64,000 bases of DNA from contig NZ_LGEK01000007.1 of the NCBI RefSeq assembly GCF_001636615.1, forward strand, positions 1 through 64,000, written 5' to 3'. Every line of letters begins with the position of its first letter. The stretch's first letter is position 1. Origin of the DNA: Mucilaginibacter sp. L294 (GTDB taxonomy: Bacteria > Bacteroidota > Bacteroidia > Sphingobacteriales > Sphingobacteriaceae). Positions 15,056-22,437 of this stretch are shown piece by piece. Made by a program: the position numbers and the translations under genes. The notes beneath the pieces are model-generated. The model saw only the letters and a program-made list of their open reading frames with translations, searched no databases and was not told the origin of the DNA.

Positions 15056-17363
15056 GGAAACTAAGGGGCAGCCCGCTGCCGAAAACCCGGAAGAACTACA
15101 TGAATTAAAGGTTACCAAACCTAAAGAATGGGCCGCGGGTATACCTGCTGTAACTGCGGCTTTAGCTGATGTTTTTGAAGAAACCGGCCCTACACGTGGC
15201 GCGCTGGCCTTATTCACCATGAACCAAAAGGGTGGGTTTGATTGCTCCAGTTGCGCATGGCCCGATCCGGACGACGACCGTTCGCCGATAGCGGAGTATT
15301 GCGAGAACGGTGCAAAAGCCTTGGCAGAAGAAGCAACCACGAAAAAACTAACCCCCGAATTTTTTGCCGAAAACTCCGTTGCCGACCTGGCTAAACTGGA
15401 CGATATGGAGATAGGCAAAAAGGGCCGTATCGCACAGCCTGTATATTTACCTAAAGGTGCTACGCATTATCAGCCCATTAGCTGGAATGATGCTTTTCAT
15501 AAAATAGGTGATAAATTGAATAGCCTGGCATCGCCTGATGAAGTGGCATTTTACACATCGGGCCGTACCAGTAACGAGGCATCGTTTGTTTATCAGCTTT
15601 TTGTACGCGAATATGGCACCAACAATATGCCCGATTGCTCCAATATGTGCCATGAATCTACCAGTGTGGCGCTGGCCGAGGCTATCGGAATAGGCAAGGG
15701 CACAGTTACACTGAATGATTTTTACGATACGGATGTGATCATCATTGTGGGGCAAAACCCTGGTACTAACCACCCAAGAATGCTTACCGCGCTTGAAAAA
15801 GCTAAAAAGAAAGGGTCTAAGATCATTGCCATAAACCCGCTGCATGAGGCCGGGCTGATGGGGTTTAAAAACCCACAAACGGTTAAAGGTATCATGGGTA
15901 TTACCACCCAACTGGCTGATGTATACCTGCAGGTACAAATAAACGGTGATATGGCCCTGTTTAAAGCTTTAGAAAAGCTTTTATATGATGCAGAGCAGCA
16001 ACAGCCGGGAACAGTGTTTGACAAGGAATTTATTGAAAAAAGCACCGTTGGTTATGATAATTTTATTGAATATGTAAAACACTTTGATGTAGATGCCCTA
16101 TGTGCTACTGCTGGTGTGTCTGTTGAACAGGTAAAACAAGCGGCAGATCTGATCAAACACAAAAGCAAGATCATCATTTGCTGGGCTATGGGTATTACGC
16201 AGCATAAAAATGGCGTAGATACGGTTAAAGAAATTGTGAACCTTACCCTGCTTAAAGGCAGTATTGGTAAGGCTGGCGCTGGTTTATGCCCCGTACGCGG
16301 CCATAGTAACGTGCAGGGCAACCGTACCATGATCATATGGGATAAGCCCAAGAAAGAGCAATTAGATAAGATACAAGAAGTGTACGGCTTTACCCCGCCG
16401 CAAAAAAACGGACTTGATGTGGTAGAATCTATCAAAGCCATGCACGAGGGTAAGCTGAAAGTGTTTTTTGCCATGGGCGGCAATTTTCTATCGGCTACGC
16501 CGGATACCACTTTTACGGCCGATGCGATGCGCAAGCTGGAACTGAGCGTACATGTATCAACCAAATTAAACCGCAGCCATCTGGTACATGGTGAGGAGGC
16601 TATCATCCTGCCAACACTGGCCCGGAGTGATAAGGATGTGGTAAACGGCGAAGATCAATTCATCAGCTGCGAAAACTCGATGGGGGTGGTACAGATGTCG
16701 AAAGGGATCTTGAAACCGGTTTCAATGGAACTACTAAATGAAACCCAGATAGTTTGCGAACTGGCCAAAGCTACCTTAAAAGACCGTACGGTTATTGATT
16801 GGGACAGGTTTGCCAATAGCTATGATGCTATCCGTGATGATATTGGTAAAGTGATACCTGGGTTTGAAAATTACAACCAGCGTGTACGCTTGCCGGGAGG
16901 CTTTTACCTGCCCAATGCAGCCAGGGAAGGCACTTTTAAAACAGAAAAATTTAAGGATAAAGCGCCATTTACCATAACTAAGTTACCCGATCATAAACTG
17001 GCCGATGATGAGTATATGATGACCACCATCCGTAGTCACGACCAGTTTAATACCACTATTTATGGCATGGACGACAGGTACCGGGGCATCCATAACGAAC
17101 GCCGGGTGATATTCATGAACCCCAAGGATATTGCCAAAGCGGGCTTTATGCAGGGCGATAAGGTAGACCTGTTTAACTATTATGATGATATTGAGCGTGT
17201 TGCACGTTTATTTGTTATTGTACCTTACAATATCCCCGAACGCAATACCGCAACCTATTACCCCGAAGGCAATGTTTTAGTACCCATTAACAGCGTGGCC
17301 GAGAAGAGCAACTGCCCAACCAGTAAGCTGGTATTTATAAAGATCAGGAAGCATGAGGGGTAG
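15048..17363 (+). CDS. FdhF/YdeP family molybdopterin oxidoreductase
   Basis: 771 residues. The N-terminal region has GFDCSSCAWPDP and IAEYCENGAKA, typical of the YdeP-like (formate dehydrogenase alpha-like) branch. The bis-MGD core follows: VAFYTSGRTSNEASF, CSNMCHESTSVALAEAIG, DVIIIVGQNPGTNHPRML and CPVRGHSNVQGNRTM. The C-terminal cofactor domain has TIRSHDQFNTTIYG. There is no twin-arginine signal, so it is cytoplasmic. Electron partner and substrate of this branch are poorly known; formate is only one possibility. Coupling to fdhD and the nearby cofactor genes marks it as the client of this island. Confidence 0.9.
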   Translation: MSKETKGQPAAENPEELHELKVTKPKEWAAGIPAVTAALADVFEETGPTRGALALFTMNQKGGFDCSSCAWPDPDDDRSPIAEYCENGAKALAEEATTKKLTPEFFAENSVADLAKLDDMEIGKKGRIAQPVYLPKGATHYQPISWNDAFHKIGDKLNSLASPDEVAFYTSGRTSNEASFVYQLFVREYGTNNMPDCSNMCHESTSVALAEAIGIGKGTVTLNDFYDTDVIIIVGQNPGTNHPRMLTALEKAKKKGSKIIAINPLHEAGLMGFKNPQTVKGIMGITTQLADVYLQVQINGDMALFKALEKLLYDAEQQQPGTVFDKEFIEKSTVGYDNFIEYVKHFDVDALCATAGVSVEQVKQAADLIKHKSKIIICWAMGITQHKNGVDTVKEIVNLTLLKGSIGKAGAGLCPVRGHSNVQGNRTMIIWDKPKKEQLDKIQEVYGFTPPQKNGLDVVESIKAMHEGKLKVFFAMGGNFLSATPDTTFTADAMRKLELSVHVSTKLNRSHLVHGEEAIILPTLARSDKDVVNGEDQFISCENSMGVVQMSKGILKPVSMELLNETQIVCELAKATLKDRTVIDWDRFANSYDAIRDDIGKVIPGFENYNQRVRLPGGFYLPNAAREGTFKTEKFKDKAPFTITKLPDHKLADDEYMMTTIRSHDQFNTTIYGMDDRYRGIHNERRVIFMNPKDIAKAGFMQGDKVDLFNYYDDIERVARLFVIVPYNIPERNTATYYPEGNVLVPINSVAEKSNCPTSKLVFIKIRKHEG

Positions 17364-17368
17364 CATTC

Positions 17369-17720
17369 TGTTCCATTGTAAAATGGAACAAGTGGAACAA
17401 ACGGAACATATTGACAAATAGGCAATTAACGTTTTTATTTTATCGCTCTACTTAAAGTTTTACTTTCAATATTTTATATAAGTATCTATATATAAAATGT
17501 TTATTAAAATCATGTTTTTGTTCCACTTTTTGAGAAATGGAACAAAAACGGCACCGATCTAACACGATATGAAACGACTTTTTTCGCCTTTTTTCGACCT
17601 TAGTTCGTCCTGGTTAGGTTACCCAAAGCCGGAAATCGATATATAGTAATTAAAGTTTAAATATTTGATATATAGATAGTTATATGTTTAAAGTTTGTTC
17701 CACCTTGTTCCGTTTGGAAC
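17369..17720. repeat. AT-rich palindromic block with GGAAC/GTTCC arms (MITE-like or ncRNA)
   Basis: This fills the 369 bp gene-free gap between two convergent genes. It contains TGTTCCATT/AATGGAACA (17369-17390), a 12 bp perfect stem GTTTTTGTTCCA/TGGAACAAAAAC (17514-17549) and GTTCC/GGAAC (17707-17720). The ends form an inverted pair: GGAACAAGTGGAACAAA (17385-17401) against TTTGTTCCACCTTGTTCC (17694-17711). The interior is rich in TATATA runs. No ORF of note is present, and no promoter is required here. Confidence 0.6.
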
Positions 17721-17732
17721 GCATAAATTTGG

Positions 17733-18134
17733 TTATTTCTTATACGCCTTCAACAGGTCCTCCACCAAAATACCATTAATGGTCATGCCGGTAAGGTTAC
17801 AATCGCTGATGCTTACGCCACTTAAATTGCAATCCGTTATGGTGCTGTGGTTTAAGTCGCAATCATCAAACTTTAGGGGGCGGTGTTTGGCATTGGCATC
17901 ATAATAGGGATGGCCTTTGGGCGGCATGCCTATGTTGTGGATATAAGCACCACCCATTTGCGCGCCGTTGATCTCCAGGTCGCTTAAATTGGCATCAGAT
18001 ATCCTGACGTTTGTGGCCGATACATCATCCATCGTTAAACCGTTAATGCACGACATCCGGATGGTGGAGTTCTCAACCCTGGCTTCGTAAACATTGAGTT
18101 GTTTGGCAGTATTTATGATCTCTATCAATTCCAT
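17733..18134 (-). CDS. Pentapeptide-repeat-like protein
   Basis: 133 residues from the ATG at 18134; a GTG 30 bp upstream is a weaker alternative. Two runs of A(D/N)LxX-type repeats are visible: about 43-62 (ISDANLSDLEINGAQ) and about 95-122 (FDDCDLNHSTITDC, CNLSGVSISDCNLTG), separated by a short GMPPKGHPYYDANAKHR insert. Such repeats fold into a right-handed quadrilateral beta helix. The family is functionally diverse and no role can be assigned. Confidence 0.75.
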   Translation of the reverse strand: MELIEIINTAKQLNVYEARVENSTIRMSCINGLTMDDVSATNVRISDANLSDLEINGAQMGGAYIHNIGMPPKGHPYYDANAKHRPLKFDDCDLNHSTITDCNLSGVSISDCNLTGMTINGILVEDLLKAYKK

Positions 18135-18248
18135 AATATCAATATTGGTTATTATAAAGGTCACAAAAGTATGGCCAGTATATGGGGTGTTTTTGCGCCA
18201 AAAAAAGAGGTGAATAACGACGTTCCTTCGGCAGGCTCAGGATGAAAT

Positions 18249-18671
18249 TTATTCGCCCCAGGCAGTAATAATAAGGCGCCTTGTACCGCCATGGTTACGA
18301 TGCTCACATAAATAGATGCCCTGCCACGTACCTAATGCCAGCCGGCCATTGCGGATGGGAATGGTTACCGAGCAGCCCAGCATGGCGGCCTTCAGGTGGG
18401 CGGGCATATCGTCGGGGCCTTCATCATCGTGGCGGTAGTCGGGGTCGTTTTCGGGTACCGCTTTATTGAAATACATTTCAAAATCCTGCCGAACGGTTGG
18501 GTCGGCATTTTCATTGATACTCAAGGATGCGGAGGTATGCTGAATAAACACCTGGCAGATGCCCGTTTTAATTTCGTGGAGCTGTGGCAGCGCCTCCGTA
18601 ACCTCATACGTGATGATATGGAAACCCCGGCGTTTCTGTGGCACGTCAAGCGCTTGCTGAAATATTTTCAT
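18249..18671 (-). CDS. YjbQ family protein (UPF0047, thiamine-phosphate-synthase-like)
   Basis: 140 residues, the family's usual size. Signatures are VFIQHTSASLSINENADP, DPDYRHDDEGPDDMPAHLKA and LGTWQGIYLCEHRNHGG, which carry the conserved His and Asp residues of the metal/active site. Family members are annotated as secondary thiamine-phosphate synthase enzymes from weak in vivo activity, and the true function is unsettled. The 114 bp gap downstream holds a CCTTCGGCAGGCTCAGGATG stretch of the kind often seen as a dispersed repeat. Confidence 0.9.
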   Translation of the reverse strand: MKIFQQALDVPQKRRGFHIITYEVTEALPQLHEIKTGICQVFIQHTSASLSINENADPTVRQDFEMYFNKAVPENDPDYRHDDEGPDDMPAHLKAAMLGCSVTIPIRNGRLALGTWQGIYLCEHRNHGGTRRLIITAWGE

Positions 18672-18690
18672 AATGGGTAAGATATAAATT

Positions 18691-19569
18691 CTATGCGGTT
18701 TCTTTCACCCGCAATGCCTGGTTTATATACTGTTGTAATGTGGTTGAAGCCTTAAGCACGGTAGTACCTTTAGCTTCGGCGGCGGTTTTCCCGGCAATCA
18801 CAAGGTCGGTCATTTCAATAAAATTTTTGATGCCATCGGGCGAGAAACCTGTCTGTTTCAAAGTTTTATCCCACTGATCGCGCGGGATCTGTTCGGCCTT
18901 AACAGCCTTACCCAGTGTATCTGCAAAAGCATCGGCAACATCCTGCGTGCTGTAGTACCCGGGGCCAAATAATTCATATATCTTACCGTTATCATCATTT
19001 TTGGTAAGCAGGTCTGCCGCGTATTGGGCAACATCCATGGGCGATACCATCGCTATCTGCATATCAACAAGGTAAAAGCTTGCCAAAACACCTTGCTCTT
19101 TAATAGCCGGCAGGTACATCATCCAGTTACTGAAATAATATGCGGGGCGGATAAAGGTAGTTTGTACATCCAACCCGTTAAAAGCACGTTCCAGTAGATA
19201 GGACATGTACAGGTTCCCCGAGCTCTCGCCCAGTTGCGCACCCATGGAAGATAAACCCACCACTTTTTGAATGCCCGATGCTTCGACCGCCGCGCGATAG
19301 TTTGCCAGGATCTTTTTGGTATCGGCAATAACATCATCATTCCTGCCTGTTTCGGGGGTAATGGCAAAGAGGGTAGAGCCACCTTGCGTGGCTTTGGTTA
19401 AAGCCTGCAAGTCAAAAGCATCTGCAACGGCGACTTCAGCACCCAGCTTTTTGAGTTTATCTGCTTTTTTCTCATCGTGAATGATACCCTTAACGGTTTC
19501 GCCTTTTTTAATGAGGTTGGCCACAACTGCCGACCCAACCTGCCCTGATGCGCCTGTGATGATATGCAT
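18691..19569 (-). CDS. NmrA-like NAD(P)-binding oxidoreductase
   Basis: 292 residues from the ATG at 19569 (MHIITGASGQVGSAVVANL), which starts with the Rossmann GxxGxxG loop; the longer frame adds only unconserved residues. VGLSSMGAQLGESSG and AYYFSNWMMYLPAIKEQG resemble the NmrA/QOR2-type atypical SDR group, which often lacks the catalytic Tyr-Lys pair. Substrate unknown. It is divergent from a DUF4342 gene. Confidence 0.85.
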   Translation of the reverse strand: MHIITGASGQVGSAVVANLIKKGETVKGIIHDEKKADKLKKLGAEVAVADAFDLQALTKATQGGSTLFAITPETGRNDDVIADTKKILANYRAAVEASGIQKVVGLSSMGAQLGESSGNLYMSYLLERAFNGLDVQTTFIRPAYYFSNWMMYLPAIKEQGVLASFYLVDMQIAMVSPMDVAQYAADLLTKNDDNGKIYELFGPGYYSTQDVADAFADTLGKAVKAEQIPRDQWDKTLKQTGFSPDGIKNFIEMTDLVIAGKTAAEAKGTTVLKASTTLQQYINQALRVKETA

Positions 19570-19685
19570 AACGGTAAAATTAGTTTCCTTAATACTGTTT
19601 GTTGATAGTGATAAAGCAAAAACCAAACCATTTGGGTTATAGAGGATATAATGTAACTTTAAGCATCGTTTAACATCTAACCAAT

Positions 19686-19952
19686 ATGACAACAAAAGAA
19701 ACCTTTAACCTGCACGGTAAAAACCTGGTCAATAAAGTTAAGGAGCTTATTGAAGAGGGTAATATTACCAGCATCAGCATTAGCGATAAACACGGTAAAG
19801 AGTTAGTGCATTTCCCCTTAACCATTGGTGTAGTTGCCGCGGTTGTAGCGCCTGTACTGGCGGCAATTGGCGCGTTGGCTATATTTGTAGGCGAATGCAG
19901 CCTTACGGTTGAACGTGAAGTAACCGGGGAAGAGGAAAATAAGCCTGAATAA
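19686..19952 (+). CDS. DUF4342 domain-containing small membrane protein
   Basis: 88 residues. The N-terminal amphipathic part (LVNKVKELIEEGNITSISI) is followed by FPLTIGVVAAVVAPVLAAIG and a hydrophobic run to about residue 75, then an acidic tail. This is the DUF4342 layout. Function unknown. It converges on the sensor kinase gene with 4 bp between stops. Confidence 0.8.
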   Translation: MTTKETFNLHGKNLVNKVKELIEEGNITSISISDKHGKELVHFPLTIGVVAAVVAPVLAAIGALAIFVGECSLTVEREVTGEEENKPE

Positions 19953-19956
19953 GCTA

Positions 19957-21957
19957 TCAGGCCCTTTTTAGCTTTATTGTAAATGCCGAACCTATACCGG
20001 GTTGGCTTTCGGCAGATATACTGCCGCCGTTTATGGCTATAAATTCCTTACACAATAACAGCCCCAGGCCGGTACCGCTTTCGTTACCTGTACCACGGGT
20101 ACTTTCTGTACCCAGGTTAAATATATCCTTTAACTTATCCGGAGCTATGCCAATACCACTGTCGGTTACGGTTATTGCTACCTCATTATTAGTTACTGCC
20201 GCGTGTATCAAAACCTCGCCGCCGCGTTTACTGAATTTGATAGCGTTTGATAAAAGGTTACGCATAATAAACTCGAAATGATCTGCATCGGCCAGCACTA
20301 CCGTATCGCCGGGCACATGGTTAATCAATTTAATGGCTTTTGCATCTGCAACGCCCGATAAAAAGATCACCGTACGGTGTATTAATGGGTTTATTTGCAG
20401 CGCTGTTTGTTTTAGGGGGATGCCCTTTATCTGCATTTGTCCCCACCGCAGCAAGCTGTCAAGCGTTTCTAATGATGCCGTGGTGTTTATTTCCAGGCGT
20501 TGTAATATCTCCTTGCGTTGTTCGGGTTCCAGGTCGTCGTCAATGATCTGCAACAGGTTAAGTACCGAAATAAAGGGCGAACGCAAGTCATGGCCCAGTA
20601 CCGAGAACAGCTTATCCTTAACCATGTTGGAGTCCTGCAAATCGGTGTTTGTTTTGTGAAGCAAACGGTTAAGCCGGCGGGTTCTGAAATAGTAAAAGGC
20701 AAATATGACCAGGATAATAATAACCCCGGCAAGTATTACTAAAGTAACCTTCCGCTCAAGCGCCTGTTTATTATTTGCAAAACGTAATTCCTGCACGCGC
20801 GCTTTCGACTGGTTTAACTCAAAGGCATCCTGCAGGCTTACTATCTGTTTAGACATTTTCTTGTAAAAGAACTCATCAGCCAGCTGGTATTGCTTTGTAC
20901 GCGCGTTGTAAGCCGCTTTATAATCCTGTTGGTATTCATATATGCCGGCAATGGCGTTCAGCTCGTCAACCTGTTCTTTATAGCCGTTCTTGCTATCAGA
21001 TAATTGCAGGGCCTGCTTCCAGTAAAACAATGAGTTGACCGGGTCGGCCTTACCATAAGTGGTTGCCAGGCCCGTTAGGGTTTGTATCTGGCGGATGTAA
21101 TTGTTTATCTTCCGGGCTTTCTCCAACGCCGTTTTTTGCAGTTCGATAGATGTTTTGAGATCGCCTTCTTTGGCGTATACGGATGCAAGCGTATTGGTTA
21201 ACGTAATATTTAAACCCTGGTATTGGGGTACGTTGCTTAGCTCAATGCCCTTTAGCAAATAAGGTTTAGCCTCGGCAAATTTACCGGTTTCGCGATAGGC
21301 GATGCTGATATCATTAAAAAGGTTGAGCGAGAGGTTTGAAAAGGGGATACGGTTGTTTATTTTTTCGGCAGTGTGGTAATAGCTGATGGCCTCGGGGTAT
21401 TTCTTCTGACCGGCAAATGCCTCACCCAGGGTAATATAACTCTCCATTTGCCCTAAAAGGTTGCCGTTGCGCTGGCTCAGGCCAAGCGATCTTAAAAAAT
21501 AATCAATGGCTTTATCGTACTGGCCCTTGCGCAATTCAATCACCCCCAGGCGAATGTTTTCTGTAGCCATACCTTTGGTATTACCTGCCTGCTTATAAAG
21601 TTCGAGCGCTTGCAGGTATTTTTTTCGAGAATCATCATACTGGCCTAAGTTATCATCTATCATACCCAATTGATTGAGCATTAAGGCCTGGCCTGATGCA
21701 TTTTTTAATTGTTTGGCCAGGTTAAGGCCAATGTTTGCAAAGTAAGCGGCCGAGTCGGGCTTATCATACCGGTAGCGCGAAACCAATTTGTTATAATAGT
21801 CAATGGTATCGGCAGGTGGTGGGGTAGCGCGCAGCGCTTGCGAAGCAATGGTTAAAAGTATAAATACACTGATACTTTTATAAAAACACAAAGGTATTTG
21901 CCAACGCAATTTCAATGCTATAAGTTGTTTTTTAGCGCCAATAATTAAGGGATGCAA
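19957..21957 (-). CDS. TPR-containing sensor histidine kinase
   Basis: 666 residues from a TTG start; no ATG gives the N-terminal signal segment, so the exact start is uncertain. Order: hydrophobic signal (about 26-43), TPR-like helical repeats (about 50-370), short coiled coil, one membrane helix (403-424), HisKA with phospho-acceptor His456 in FSVLGHDLRSPF, then HATPase with N571 (RNLLSNAIKFS), DSGIGI (599-604) and GTGLGL (628-633). The periplasmic TPR sensor topology is common in Bacteroidota. No response regulator is adjacent, so the partner is unknown. Confidence 0.9.
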   Translation of the reverse strand: MHPLIIGAKKQLIALKLRWQIPLCFYKSISVFILLTIASQALRATPPPADTIDYYNKLVSRYRYDKPDSAAYFANIGLNLAKQLKNASGQALMLNQLGMIDDNLGQYDDSRKKYLQALELYKQAGNTKGMATENIRLGVIELRKGQYDKAIDYFLRSLGLSQRNGNLLGQMESYITLGEAFAGQKKYPEAISYYHTAEKINNRIPFSNLSLNLFNDISIAYRETGKFAEAKPYLLKGIELSNVPQYQGLNITLTNTLASVYAKEGDLKTSIELQKTALEKARKINNYIRQIQTLTGLATTYGKADPVNSLFYWKQALQLSDSKNGYKEQVDELNAIAGIYEYQQDYKAAYNARTKQYQLADEFFYKKMSKQIVSLQDAFELNQSKARVQELRFANNKQALERKVTLVILAGVIIILVIFAFYYFRTRRLNRLLHKTNTDLQDSNMVKDKLFSVLGHDLRSPFISVLNLLQIIDDDLEPEQRKEILQRLEINTTASLETLDSLLRWGQMQIKGIPLKQTALQINPLIHRTVIFLSGVADAKAIKLINHVPGDTVVLADADHFEFIMRNLLSNAIKFSKRGGEVLIHAAVTNNEVAITVTDSGIGIAPDKLKDIFNLGTESTRGTGNESGTGLGLLLCKEFIAINGGSISAESQPGIGSAFTIKLKRA

Positions 21958-22085
21958 ATATATTAATTTATAAAATTTTTATAGGCTTTTAGCGTTGTAA
22001 ATGTAAAATTCCAGTTAATTTTATTTCTGTATTAACATAATATTATGTTATTGAAAAGTTAACAATTAATCAAACAACTTAAGCG

Positions 22086-22093
22086 TATTTTTG
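22086..22093 (+). promoter_or_regulatory. Candidate -7 element for the 100-residue unknown gene
   Basis: TATTTTTG fits TAnnTTTG and lies 25 bp upstream of the ATG at 22119. The surrounding gap is AT-rich. No TTG is visible at the expected -33 spacing. Confidence 0.4.
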
Positions 22094-22118
22094 TCGTAAC
22101 AATATAATCTTAAAGCAA

Positions 22119-22421
22119 ATGGTGATCTTAAAAGTTGGCATAGAAAACGAAACCGAGAAGCATGTGGAAATTGTTACCGAAAGAGGTGTTTGGGGTAGCG
22201 GCGCATATAAAATATTTGCCGCTAAACTGCTGAATAAACTTTACCACAAGGATGTTCCGCATGAACCTACAGATAGTAACGACCCGAATTTTCTTGGGGA
22301 GATAAGCATAGATAAAGAAAAAGAGAAATGGGAGTACAAAGGCACCAAATTAAAGATGCCCGAGCTGAAAAAAATAGTTGATTTTATATTCGACTATAAC
22401 GCTCCCGACGCGGTTTATTAA
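22119..22421 (+). CDS. Hypothetical protein, 100 residues
   Basis: Not recognised. A soluble, charged protein without signal or membrane segment. The middle has KIFAAKLLNKLYHKDVPHEP and the end LKMPELKKIVDFIFDYNAP. A candidate -7 element precedes it, and the codon pattern is like its neighbours, so it is probably a real gene. It converges on the 934-residue gene with a 16 bp gap. Confidence 0.65.
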   Translation: MVILKVGIENETEKHVEIVTERGVWGSGAYKIFAAKLLNKLYHKDVPHEPTDSNDPNFLGEISIDKEKEKWEYKGTKLKMPELKKIVDFIFDYNAPDAVY

Positions 22422-22437
22422 CCGTTGCCGCTCCTTT

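Noticed and set aside
17364-17732. Replication origin because of AT-rich runs
   Set aside because: No DnaA-box cluster or origin-associated gene is present; the hairpins with GGAAC arms fit a repeat or RNA better.
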